Assembly (NCBI RefSeq): GCF_033568475.1
Contig: NW_027331831.1
Location: 7,750,001-7,814,000, forward strand
Source: Henckelia pumila
Taxonomy: Eukaryota > Streptophyta > Magnoliopsida > Lamiales > Gesneriaceae
Direction of reading: 5' to 3'
Length of the DNA: 64,000 bases
Notes under the pieces: generated by a model
Seen by the model: the letters and a program-made list of their open reading frames with translations, nothing else
Database searches by the model: none
Told to the model about the DNA's origin: nothing
Made by a program: the position numbers and the translations under genes
Shown: one piece after another, positions 1 through 11,000 of the stretch
Layout of the letters: each line of letters starts with the position of its first letter
Numbering within the stretch: the stretch's first letter is position 1

Positions 1-236
1 AAAATTCGGTATACCGAAAAAAAACTCGGTATAACGAAAAAAACCGAAATTTTTTTCGGTATACCGTGAAAAAAATTTTAAAAAAATTAATTCGGTATAC
101 CGTAATAAAAAAATTTATATACCGTTACCGAAACCGAAAATTTCGATACGATATCCTGATTTTTCGGTATATTCGGTAAATTTTTCAGTACGATATGACA
201 ATATTTTCGGCATTTCGGTATTTTTTCCCAGCCCTA
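1..236. mobile_element. MITE fragment, probably hAT type (right end)
   Basis: This AT-rich stretch repeats the words CGGTATACCG and TTTCGGTA many times on both strands and ends in CCCAGCCCTA. That terminus is typical of hAT-like MITEs built from 'accg/cggt' words. The left end lies outside the window, so the target duplication cannot be tested. A related fragment lies at 53938-54156. No coding capacity is seen. Confidence 0.45.
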
Positions 237-333
237 CATATATACGATACGCCCATACCGACAATTATGACAAATCCATGTCCAAACTTGTATAGTGTTT
301 ATCTTATATGCCCGTATTTAATCATAATCATCT

Positions 334-367
<34 letters not shown>

Positions 368-626
368 TTACGATCTGATTATTGCTCTTAAATCACGTCC
401 TGAGTTTATGTGAAATTAGGTAGATTTCAACCCAGCATATGAGTAATATCCCAATGATAGATTTAATGTCTCTTGATTTGCCACGTCAACAATATATAAT
501 TAATTACGCCTATATGTAAAAATACGAACCGTTGGATGCATGATTTGGGTATTACCCATATGCTAAGATCTCATCTACCGTGAAAAAGATATACATCACA
601 TAATACATCAAATGATCTCCCATGAT
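237..626. other. AT-rich spacer with (AT)n tract
   Basis: No gene is seen here. The stretch contains a dinucleotide (AT)n tract at about 337-364. Short open frames lack codon bias or recognisable motifs. Confidence 0.5.
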
Positions 627-1456
627 TAGGGGCGGTCCTGAGAAAAACGAGGCTCTGGGCGAAGATTGAAATATGGCTCCTTTTTCATCAATTTGAAAAG
701 TCGAATATATATGAAAAAAATTGAATAGCATGATCAAAGTAAAAAAAAAATGTAAATCAAGAAACTGAACGTTTTACATAATTCATCAAAATTATTTATT
801 CAACAATCAATATTATTTAAAAATCACTCTTCTAGCGTTTTTTGAAACAAAGTCATCAATTGTGTCATCGTGTGATATATCCTCCAATATGAATTTTTTG
901 ATGCACAGGGTCGCTAAATCATTTAGTATCTCTTAACTCATTGTGGTTCTCAAATAAAATTTCAATAATTTTAATTTGGTAAAACTCCTCCCAGCTGATG
1001 CTACAGTCACATGAATATTCAGTAAAATTTGATAGGCAACCACGACCGTACGTAAGAAAAACTTTCATTTTCAATGCATACTCTAAAATTTTAATGGTTG
1101 TCCGATATTTATTTGTTTCATATGCTTCCAAAGGTAGAATATCTTGCAACATTTGTAATTATAAAAGTAGATCATTAGCATCAATATCAGACACTTCATT
1201 CTTTTTCAAAGCAAATTCAGTATTGACAAAATATTTTCTTAAATATTGACAATTAAATAACAATTCAATTCATACGGTGTCGTAAGTTTATGTTTGCTTT
1301 CATTATTTATATTTATATGTATAATATAAAATAATTATTTAGACCTCATTATATACAATAATTATGATTTAAATATATATTTATAATAAAATTTTTAAAT
1401 GTTTGGGGCCCCACCTTTGCGCGTGCCCTGCTCGCCCTGGACAAGGGCCGCCCCTG
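627..1456. mobile_element. Non-autonomous hAT element, copy 1
   Basis: The left end reads TAGGGGCGGTCC and the right end is the inverse of CAGGGGCGGCCC, so the termini form an imperfect inverted repeat. The flanks are CCCATGAT (619-626) and CTCATGAT (1457-1464), an 8-bp target duplication with one mismatch, which is the hAT signature. The interior keeps a decayed hAT transposase C-terminus on the minus strand. The element has the same kind of ends and related internal sequence as 57824-58637, so both belong to one family. Confidence 0.82.
826..1010 (-). pseudogene. hAT transposase C-terminal (hATC) remnant
   Basis: Read on the minus strand from 1010 downwards, the frame gives the hATC dimerisation signature. 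It includes VASAGRSFTKLK, then a leucine-rich stretch and YLRTTMS, and ends near DDFVSKNARRV. An in-frame TAA directly follows the TTMS motif, where the family normally continues with Gln-Glu. Only the last ~60 codons survive, so this is a dead relic of a transposase. It is what remains of coding sequence in the 830-bp hAT element. The overlapping longer open frame on the same strand is out of frame with this homology. Confidence 0.75.
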
Positions 1457-2027
1457 CTCATGATGTATGCTAGGGGATACCTTGGATATAATTTTATTCA
1501 TTTCATATTAAAGTTATTTTATAATATGTTATTATTTTATCTCATATTTTGTTAAAAAAATTTAAACTATATAAAATTACGGTTTTGTTTGGACATTTAT
1601 TTCAAAAATTATTTTAGTATTTTATAAGTGAAAAAAACTTAAGTATGTGTTTTAATAATATTTTTAAAAAATATTTTTGAAAAATATTTTTAAAAAAATA
1701 TTCTCCAATTATAGTTTTTAAAGAATATTCGAGAGGTATTTTTATATGTTTTTATAATGAAACTATGGAAGACAAATATGAACAACATTACTTTTAAAAT
1801 TTTAAAATGTTTTTATAGAATAACTGTCTAAACTAATATTTATTCTTAAAAGAACTTTTAAAATATTTTATAACAAGTTTTTCAAAAACACTTCTACAAA
1901 AATGTTTTGTGAATACATATCCAAAACGGAACATAAATGTTTCTTATACACTTAAATCAAGATGAACAAACACGCTTAAACTTGATGCTCAATGATTGAG
2001 CTCGGTACTTCTCATTCTTAATTAAAA
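1457..2027. other. AT-rich spacer, no gene seen
   Basis: The stretch is AT-rich and contains direct repeats of AAATATTTTTAAAA-like words near 1650-1710. It has no coding motif and no recognised element ends. Confidence 0.5.
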
Positions 2028-2266
2028 CTAGTGTATTGATGCAGACGTTGCGTGTTTGTATAATAATTTGGTAATTAATTTGATTTATATTCAAATAAGA
2101 GTAATGTTATAGTTGTAAAAATTATCAAGGGACTAAACTGCAATTTAAAATATCAAAATAAAAAAAAAACAAAAGAAAACAAAAGCGTAATATCTATATT
2201 ACATTAGAGCAATTTTGGTATAAACAAATGGTGTCTAAGGAGTAAGGAGCATATTCTTTATATATA
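2028..2266 (-). mobile_element. Helitron-like copy A of a tandem pair
   Basis: Seen on the minus strand, the segment ends in a CTAG preceded by a short GC-containing region around GCAACG, like a Helitron 3' terminus. It repeats, with divergence, directly into copy B (2267-2509). Both start on the plus strand with CTAGTGTATTGATG. No Rep/helicase sequence is present, so the element would be non-autonomous. The hairpin is decayed in this copy. Confidence 0.45.
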
Positions 2267-2509
2267 CTAGTGTATTGATGTACATGTTGCGTGCTTGTAT
2301 AATATTTTTGCAATTAATTTGATTTATATTCAAATAAGAGTAATATCATAGTTATAAAAATTATCGAAAAACTAAATTGCAATTTTAAATATCAAATAAA
2401 AAACAAAAGAAAATAAAAGCGCAATATCTATATCATATAAGGGTAATTTTGGTAAAAAAAAATGATATATAAATGGAAAATTATTTATATATAGGAAAGA
2501 TATTATAGA
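2267..2509 (-). mobile_element. Helitron-like copy B of a tandem pair
   Basis: This is the second head-to-tail copy of the 240-bp unit starting at 2028. On the minus strand it begins TCTATAATA (2509 downwards), a plausible Helitron TC 5' end, and finishes with CTAG at 2270-2267. The base 5' of the TC is T rather than the usual A, which weakens the call. There is no coding capacity. Confidence 0.45.
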
Positions 2510-2768
2510 AAGAAAAAAAACTAGTTTATATTTTGAATTAATAATAATCTTATTTAGTTAAATACCAAAATTCTTGTCAAACCGTCTCACAAATCAATTT
2601 CTTGATAGGGACCTCTTATCGGTCTCACAGATCCTTGAGATCATGCACGAAATCTACTCGTAATTAAAATTTTTCATCTTGTACATACTAACTAATTTCA
2701 ATTAAATTGGTGAAATCTAAATGAAATTTACAATTATATCATCATCTAAACAATACAAACTTATTTAT
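2510..2768. other. AT-rich spacer
   Basis: No gene or element end was recognised between the Helitron-like pair and the hAT MITE. Confidence 0.4.
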
Positions 2769-2776
2769 AATTTAAT

Positions 2777-3110
2777 CAGTATTTTAAAAGGCGCCGCCTA
2801 GGTCCGCCTAGGCTAGGCTGTTGCTCACCGCCTCGCTTTTTTGCTAGGCTATGCCTCTAGGCGCTGTCCGCCTAATCTCCCGCCTAGGCGGCGCCCAAGC
2901 CGCCTAGGCTGACAAAAATTCGCCCAGGCGATTACTATTTTTTTCAAAAAAAATAATAATAAAAAACTAAAAGAGAGAGTGACGACGCGAGAAACAAACA
3001 CAGAAAAAAAGAAGAAGCGCAAAAAAAAAAGTCAAGCAAAAAATTAAATCTCATATTACTTATGAAGACTTGATATCTATTAATATCTATGTAATTGTTG
3101 CTGTTGTTAC

Positions 3111-3156
<46 letters not shown>

Positions 3157-3352
3157 AAAATTTTATAAGAGTTTCGTAAAAAAATTGAAAAACATAAGAC
3201 ATAAAATTTATATTTTATAGTAAAACTCATGAATATTTCAAATTATTTATTATTTAGGTTTAAAAATAAAATCGCCTAGGCCCCACCTAGACGACTAGGC
3301 GCTAAGCGGTGGGTCGCCGCCTGTCTACCGCCTAGCGTTTTTTAGAACATTG
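2777..3352. mobile_element. hAT-type MITE with perfect 8-bp duplication
   Basis: The left end is CAGTATTTTAAAAGGCGC and the right end is the inverse of CAATGTTCTAAAAAACGC. AATTTAAT flanks both sides (2769-2776 and 3353-3360), a perfect 8-bp target duplication. GC-rich arms made of CGCCTAGG words enclose an AT-rich core with an (ATT)n tract near 3108-3152. There is no open frame of note. The family is non-autonomous and depends on a hAT transposase elsewhere. Confidence 0.88.
3108..3152. repeat. (ATT)n microsatellite
   Basis: About 13-14 copies of ATT lie inside the core of the hAT MITE. Confidence 0.9.
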
Positions 3353-3459
3353 AATTTAATTATTTAATTATCATATGTTGTCGACGTTGGGGATCGGGGG
3401 TATGTGTAGAGGAGGGTGAATACACACTTATAAAATATATTTTGCTTGAAAAGCTTAAG

Positions 3460-6089
3460 TGTAACATCCGGTATTTTAAATACGTAAATCCGCATGCATA
3501 ATTAGGGTATTTAATTATTTAAATTTTAGATTTATGGGTTAAATAATTATGTGAATTATTTGTGCATGATTTAATTTATTTTTTTAAAGCATTTAACCCA
3601 TAATTAGTGATTTTACGATTTTTAGTATTTTAATTGTTTTGATCGCGTAGACGGGACCGTGGACGGACGAGATGACAACTTTCTAGCCAATTTATTTCAT
3701 GAGCATTTTTAGAGCCCAAAAATATTATTTTGAGTTTTATTGCCTCAAAATTTTTAGTATTTAATTTTATATAATTTTAGGAGTCCATTTTTATCCAAAT
3801 TTAGCCATTTTAATGACTTTTAATTATTTTTAAAATTCCCTAAATTTGTAATTTCGGGATTTTTATATTTTTAGATTTAATTATCAGATTTTAACTTTTA
3901 ATGGGAGTTTCTAAATTTTATATTTTATATTTAAAACTTTTAATTATCCTAAAACCTATTTTAATTAAAATTAAAAACCCAAAACCTAATCTACCCAAAA
4001 ACCTAACCGATCACTCACGCATTCAGCCGCCTCCCTCCCCTCCATTCATCATCTTCATCGGCTTCCCACAAGAAAAAAACCCCATAGCCTCGGTTGTTCA
4101 AGCTCCAAGTTGGTCGTTCGTCGTCCCGAAAACGTTCTACGTACGTGCTCAATCGATTTCTTCGGTGCAAGGCATGATTTTTCTTCCCTATTTTCGTACC
4201 TATCAGATATTAAAGTGTGTGCAATGTGTAGGCATCGAAATTTCAAAGTTTTTCAGAGAAAAATTTGATCTAGGTTGAAGACGCACGGTTCTTTGATGTT
4301 TTCATGATTCATGTTCACGTTTTGATGCCATGGGTGCGTTCTAACTGCTGGCTAGGGTCCTTAGGGTGTCCTAGGTGTGTCTGGACTCGAATGGCTCGAA
4401 TGGCTCGAGCCAAACGAGCCCAGGGAAGCAACTGCTGCAGATCGGCCGAAGGGAGTCGCAGTTTAGGGCTCTGTGGAAGGAGCTTCGGGTTCGGTGCATG
4501 GGGATGCATGGGGCCAGGGCTAGGGTCAGGTTCGGACCGCCCAGACGTGGGCTACGTCTGGGCGGCGGCGCTCCGGCCAGGGGCGGCCGGAGCAGGCCGG
4601 CAGCAGCCAAGGAGTGGCTGCTGCTCACGGCCACAGCCGAGAAGGGAAGGGGGCGTCGGGTTTAGGGTTAGGGTTTGGTTCCGGGTCGGGTATGTGGTCC
4701 GGGTCGGGTCAGTAGGGTAGTGAGTCGGGTTAAGTTGGTCCGGGTCTGGGTTCGGTGGGCCGGGCTCGAGTCTTTTTATTTTTAAAGTATTTTATGAATT
4801 AATTGGTTTTTGGACCAATTAATTAGAAATAAAATTATTTGGACTCCCAAATAATTTTATTTGGGCTTTTAAAATTTTAATTAAGTTAGTCCATTAATTT
4901 TATGGGCTTTTGAGCCCATGAAAGTTCTTGGGCCAGTCTTTGGGCTTTTGGGCCCATTGGGCCAGTTTAAGTTGTTTTTGGGCCTAGAATGTTTTATGGG
5001 CTTTAAATTATTTTAATTGGGCTTAGAATAATTTTATTGGGCTTAAGTATGTTATTGGGCCAGATTTAAGTAAATGGGCTTGAGTGTTAGGGCCAGCAGT
5101 CCAGTACAATCCATGAGAAATTTGCATGTGTCCTGATTATATATTTAATTATTTTTATGCATTGAAGTTATTTTAATATTTATATGTTAGTAAGAAATTA
5201 AATTAAATATATATGAAGGACACACATTTTATTTAAGTACATGCATTCATGAAATAATTTTATGCATAATTAAATGTTTAAGGTTGAGCAATAATAACAT
5301 ATTTTATGTTGGAAGTTGAAGTAGTGTGACAATTTAAGGGGGATTCGTCCCCATATGTGAACTATTGAAGGACAGTTTACTGTCAATTTAAGAGGTGATT
5401 CGTCACCGCCACGTACGTTGGTTTCCACGCTGATCAGTATTTAATGTATGATTTAAGGTTACACTACGGATACAACCATGCGATGTTAGAAATTTATCTG
5501 CTCAACAATATGTATGTATTATGTTATTTAAGTTAATTTAAGGTATGTTTATGCCATGATATTTTTTAAGCATGCTCATTCATGTATATGTTATGTATTA
5601 ATATTTAATTGTTTTAAATTATTTTAAACCCTTGTTATGTTAGCATGTTGGGCCTCTAGGCTCACTACACTGGTATGGTGCAGGTGAGTTCGTAGAGGAG
5701 GATGTAGCTCCTACCGGCGGCGAGGACTTATGAGCGGACATGCAGTGACCCCGTGACCGCGATAGATGTCTGAGTCACATTGCATGTTTTAATTATGTCA
5801 GCATGTTACACTCTTTAATTATTTTTCAGTGGTTGTGGTTTTGAATATTTACAGTGCATGCAAATTTTACATCATTTTTCTATTGCAGTATTTTTAATTA
5901 AATGTTTGACTCAGATATTTATTTTATTTAAAGAATGCAATTTTATTTAAGTTATTTATTTATTTATTTATTTTAAATCTTTTTATTCTGTGCATGTATG
6001 TATGGGCATATTTTATTTAGTAGGTATATATAAAAAAAAAAATTCCGCATATTTATTTATTTAATAATTATAGAGTTAGGGTCGTTTCA
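3460..6089 (+). mobile_element. Solo LTR of a Ty3/gypsy chromovirus family
   Basis: It begins TGTAACATCC and ends GTCGTTTCA, flanked on both sides by TTAAG (3455-3459, 6090-6094), a perfect 5-bp target duplication. Its start, the CCGCATGCATAATTAGG block, the ACGGGACCGTGGACGG block and the 3' region around TAGCTCCTACCGG match the LTRs of the chromovirus at 36054-45281. It is therefore a diverged relative reduced to one LTR by recombination. Open frames inside (for example 4304-4720) are GC-rich LTR sequence, not genes. Confidence 0.9.
5339..5407 (+). other. Stem-loop array in solo LTR
   Basis: Three consecutive 5-bp stem-loops occur at 5339-5352 (GGGGA-TTCG-TCCCC), 5371-5384 (GACAG-TTTA-CTGTC) and 5394-5407 (GGTGA-TTCG-TCACC). 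Two have TTCG loops. The same region of the chromovirus LTRs (38111-38210, 44549-44648) forms stem-loops of the same size with different stem sequence, so pairing rather than sequence is kept. Confidence 0.6.
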
Positions 6090-7052
6090 TTAAGAGTTGA
6101 GAGAATTTTAGTCCACTCAATCGTTTTTCTCAACTTTCTAAGTTGTGTGAGCAACTAGAAAATAAGTGTGAAAGAAGCTCACAAACTTAGGTGATATCGA
6201 CCAGAAGTAATGCAGTGTTGTAAAGTAAATAACACATAGTTTATAGAAGTTCGAAGACAATATCCTTCTACGTCTTCCCTTCTTCCACACAGGAAGAAAT
6301 TCACTAGAAGACTTTGGTAACTACAACGTCTTGTAATTCATCCACTCCAATATCAAAACTTAAACACTGCCCAATATGAAATTCCTAGATTTCAGAAAGA
6401 TAAGATTCTAAGTTCTTATCAAACTTCTTTCGACTCTTGTGATAAAGATTAAGTTCTTCAAACTCAGATTCACAAATCCTTTGAATCGGCTTGTATTTTT
6501 CAATCAATGACTGGATTTGTGTAACCTTGAAAGATCCTTGAAAGATCAGATATGTTGTCTGTTAAGCGAGGATTGTAATGAACAAGTAATGTTTGGACGA
6601 TTAAAGTGCTCAAGAAGATAGCTTAGAGATGCTTTGATAATGCTTCGATAGTTTTCTTCGAGCTTCTTCTCTTATTTATAGTTCAAGATTCCAACGTCTT
6701 TATTTCTTCAATCAATGTTTGTTGTCCTTTGTCTGGAGCAAGTGGCTTAGGATGTCCAAATCATCTTAAATCCATTGGTACTATATATGTTTCTCTCTCA
6801 CTTGAAAGTAGTGCCTGACATATGATGAGTAACAACTGCAGTTAGACTCTAAGATAGGATGTCTTAGTGATCATTTAGAGTAACTTTCCATTATTCTTTG
6901 TTGTCTGCTCATAAATGCTTTAGACGGCTCGATTAAATGTTCATGACTTTTGCATTAAAGATGTCATATCAAATAGCCGTTGAGTAGAGTGAAAAACGAT
7001 TGATAAGCCTTCAAGTAGTTGATACTTATCAAGATCAATGGATATATCATAC

Positions 7053-7162
7053 GAGCGGTAGACAACTTTTGTGACTGGTAGATAGTATGTGAGCGGTGGA
7101 TAGCTTTTGTGACCGGTAGATAGTATGTGAGCGGTAGAAAGCTTTTGTGATCGGTAGATATA
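7053..7162. repeat. 38-bp minisatellite, about 2.9 copies
   Basis: Units start GAGCGGTAGA at 7053, 7091 and 7129 and contain the word CTTTTGTGA followed by CGGTAGATAG. A few substitutions separate the copies. Confidence 0.85.
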
Positions 7163-7304
7163 GATCATCGTGCTTGTTCGGTTGAGACAATAATCTTTGA
7201 GTGGTCGTTGTCAAGTCTTCAAATGTAAGCGGTTGATACCTGTTATACAATAAGAAGACGGCAATTTCTATAACAATGATATATCACCAAAACATAGGAT
7301 AACA

Positions 7305-7789
7305 GTCTGGTTTTAAAACCTTTTAAATTACTAGATATTTATTTATTTTAATCTAAAATTTTTAATATTTCATTTTTCATGTCAATATTTAAAATAACAT
7401 TAAAATTAACTATTATAAAAAAACTCATCTATAAAAAAACATCATGTAAATGTACACAACGCGAACGCCAATATTTTATTAAAATTCACAAAGTAATAGC
7501 TAATATAGTGTTCCAATTTTGACACCTGAAATGCAATATCGTTGTGTGGAACCCAATGTATTTATCATGTACAAGAGACTCTAATTCGATGAATGAAAAT
7601 TTTACCACGCAAATGCAGAGTATTAGCTAAATAGTTTCAATTTACTAATAATTAACACAAAAATTTTAAGAAATTTTTTTTAACCCCCTGCGATTTGGAC
7701 CAATAATTTATATTATATTTCCACTTGACACAATTACCATCTGTCCTATTTAAAAAATGAAAAATAAAAAAGTATATTGTTTGTCATAA
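7305..7789. other. Spacer upstream of the G6PDH gene
   Basis: No gene is seen. The AT-rich stretch presumably contains the G6PDH promoter, but no element is distinctive enough to call. Confidence 0.4.
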
Positions 7790-8037
7790 CTAAGTAGAAT
7801 TAGGAACAAAACAACTCTTGCTCAAGCAGCCTTTCGGAGATCTCAGGAGCCTTGCCCCTCGACAATTCCCAAGCTCTATCGAGCTGTTCCTTTTTTTTTT
7901 TTTTTTGGTTAGTTTTTTCCCAATCTAATCAGAGAATTTGTTTTAATTATAAAGGTTCGTTCTTTTTTCCCAGTCGTAGACAGATAATCTTGTATTTCCT
8001 CGAAGTTTTCGAAAAAAAAAACAGAGTTTTTGGTACT

Positions 8038-11000
8038 ATGGCCGCATTGCCTTCATCAAATCGATGTTGTTCTTCATCTTCGGCTTATTCCAATTCTACC
8101 TCAATTGGGTCTCTTCAATATCTCAGAAACATTCCATATTCCTTGGTTTCTCCGAAAAAATGGGGTTCGAAGAGCGTTTCTGTGCAGGCCGATTGCAACA
8201 ATTTTCCCAATGTGATTCTCATGCAAGATGGTTGGTTTTATGTTTCATCCTTGTTTAGTATGTATTCTTGAATCCGTTCACCTCTTTGTTGGGGATTTAT
8301 TTTTTATTTTTTATTTTTGTGAACTGTGCTGAATCGTTGCGTTTGTAAGTTCTTGCTGGCTGTAGTTTTTTGATTGAATTATTGTTCTGTTAGTCTTATT
8401 GAACTAATCTTCGTTGGTTATTTGCTCCTCGTTCTGAGTAGGCGATGTGATGGTTGAGATATTTCGGTATCTATGAAATTTGAATAAGATGGAAGCTGAG
8501 AACCCAAATATATAAAAGACTATGTTTTTACAACAATTTGTGGAGAAAAAAAAACATTTCTTTTTAATTAGTGTTTGGCTGAATCTCAAACCTTGATTAT
8601 ATTTGTTATTTCCACAACCTACGGCCAATAATTAATAAGTTTGTTATTTAATGTTTCTTCTTGAATTTTTTCCCCGCAGTGATCTAATTTCTTGCATAAT
8701 GTACTCCCATTTTGAGTTATGACGTCAGGATGACTAAAATTTTAGGTGCTTTTGCTGCTGCAATGTCTGCAATTGAAAACCAAGCACCAGTCAAGAAATT
8801 GAAAGAAGGGTTGTTCTCAGTTACTCCTCCGGAGGAACAGAAAAAGCCCATTGATCCGAATGTAGATGGCGATAAATCGACTGTCAGTATCACTGTTGTA
8901 GGAGCCTCTGGGGACCTTGCCAAAAAGAAGATATTTCCTGCTCTTTTTGCACTTTACTATGAGGATTGCCTCCCTGAGGTCATATTAACCTTATCATTAC
9001 TTTGTGTGCACAAATATTTAAAATGTGTTTAAAACAAATGAGCAAGTATGAAAATTTTCTTGATTTATATAAGCTTAATGGCTGATTACTCTAGGATTGA
9101 TCTGTAGTTCTATTTATTATTGGTTGCAGCATTTCAGTATCTTTGGTTATGCCCGTAGTAAGATGACGGATGCCGAATTGAGGAACATGGTCAGCAAAAC
9201 TCTTACTTGCAGAATTGACAAGAGGTAATTGGTTCTGCAGCTTCTAGCCGTGATTATCATTTGACATGAACAAACATGTGCTCCTTGTTTCCGCGATGTA
9301 GGATTTGAGGGATTGAATATTCTTATGAATTTTCAGGGAAAATTGTGGTGAGAAGATGGAGCAGTTCTTGAAAAGATGTTTCTACCACTCAGGTCAATAC
9401 GATTCTCAAGAAAATTTTGTGGAACTTGATCAAAAACTTCGGGAGCACGAGGTATTACAGTTAGAAAATAAATTGTAAGATATACTTGTTTCAACTTCAT
9501 GGTTAGTTTGTGTGAATTTTTTGTTCATTTTATGCTTGTTAATTGGACTCAAATTCATGGTGAAATATGTTTATGTTTATGTGAACTCCCGTTTAAGAAC
9601 GATTGTTTGTGAATCAAATCAGTTGGTATCCTTTTTCTTTGTTAAAATTCGAGACTAATATCTTTTCCATATTGTTTGATACCCTTGCTTAATTGTTAGC
9701 CTTTTGATTTGGCATGGAGAAGAAATTCATTGAATTATATAGCTCTCTTATGTGTTGCCAATTCCCTGTGAAATGGGATATATCTCTCTCTCTCTCTCTC
9801 TCTTTTTCTTTTTCTTTTTCTTTTTCTTTTTCTTTTTTTTTGAAAATGAAATGGGATATCTTCCTTGGGATTAAAATTCAAAAACCAAATGTAAGTGAGA
9901 TATAATTGGCTTCTCTAGGGCGGCAGGGTTTCAAACCGGCTATTCTACTTATCGATTCCACCCAACATATTTGTTGATGCCGTAAGATGTGCCAGTCTCT
10001 CCGCTTCTGCTGCCAGTGGGTGGACTAGGATTATTGTTGAGAAACCTTTTGGCCGCGATTCTGAATCCTCGGCTGCTTTGACTAAATCTCTCAAGCAATA
10101 CTTGGACGAGGATCAAATTTTCAGGTTATTTAACTTAATCTAGTCTTGATTGCATTTTCCATTCTTAAATGGTGTAATGAGTTGAGGGATCAGCAAATCT
10201 CACACAGACAATTTATTTCTATTGCTCGTTTTACAGGATAGATCACTATCTTGGAAAGGAGCTAGTTGAAAATCTCTCCGTCCTTCGCTTCTCAAACCTC
10301 ATCTTTGAGCCATTATGGTCAAGACAATATATAAGGAATGTTCAGTTGATATTTTCCGAGGACTTTGGCACTGAAGGAAGGGGAGGGTATTTTTTCTTCG
10401 CAACATGGAATTGAGTTAATATATTTTCTTTTGCTACAACTTTGCTTTAATTATTTTTCTTCTTGTTGCACCAGTTATTTTGACCACTATGGAATAATAA
10501 GAGACATAATGCAAAACCATCTTCTCCAAATAGTTGCACTATTTGCCATGGAAACGCCAGTCAGTTTGGATGCAGAAGATATCAGGAATGAGAAGGTTTT
10601 TTCCCTCTTTGAAAACTCAATGTGATAAAGAAAAGGTTTCCTGTTTCTCGCAAGACAATATCTAATCATTGATGAACAACAGGTTAAAGTGTTGCGTTCC
10701 ATGAGAAAATTACGACTTGATGATGTGGTCATAGGACAGTACAAGAGTCACACAAAAGGAAGTGTCAGTTACCCAGGATACACAGATGATAAAACGGTAC
10801 CCAAAGATAGCTTGACACCAACTTTTGCTGCGGCTGCACTTTTCATAGATAACGCAAGATGGGACGGAGTGCCTTTTCTAATGAAAGCTGGAAAAGCCTT
10901 ACATAATAGAAGGTTAGAGAAAAGTGTCCTAGTTTTATCTTTCTTGACTGCTTCGTGTTGCATGGTTTGATTCCTGGACATCATTTTTCCCCCCACAGGG

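Larger units (their letters stand above)
3385..7304. mobile_element. Old LTR (possibly Ty1/copia), split by a solo LTR
   Basis: Bases 3385-3459 continue at 6095 once the solo LTR and its duplication are removed. The joined segment starts near TTGGGGATCGGGGG, passes AGGAGGGTGAATAC and ends ATAGGATAACA. Phrases such as 'GGGTGAATA' are common near the start of plant copia LTRs, which is the reason for the tentative family. I found neither a convincing target duplication nor an internal domain, so it could be a solo LTR or another repeat. It carries the 38-bp tandem repeats at 7053-7162. Confidence 0.35.

Noticed and set aside
3385..3459. Exact target duplication for the older LTR (GTCGA against GTCTG)
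   Set aside because: Only 3 of 5 bases match and the TG start is missing, so ends and family remain uncertain.
4304..4720. 138-codon open frame with Gly/Arg-rich product
   Set aside because: It lies in the GC-rich part of a solo LTR; overlapping frames on both strands are open, as expected from composition. No domain is recognisable.
7852..8037. N-terminal extension of the G6PDH first exon
   Set aside because: The extension is low-complexity, with a poly-Phe run encoded by poly-T. The protein from 8038 has the expected transit peptide and total length.
9714..9905. 63-codon frame inside G6PDH intron 4
   Set aside because: It is mostly the translated (TC)n/(CTTTTT)n tract within an intron flanked by confirmed splice sites.
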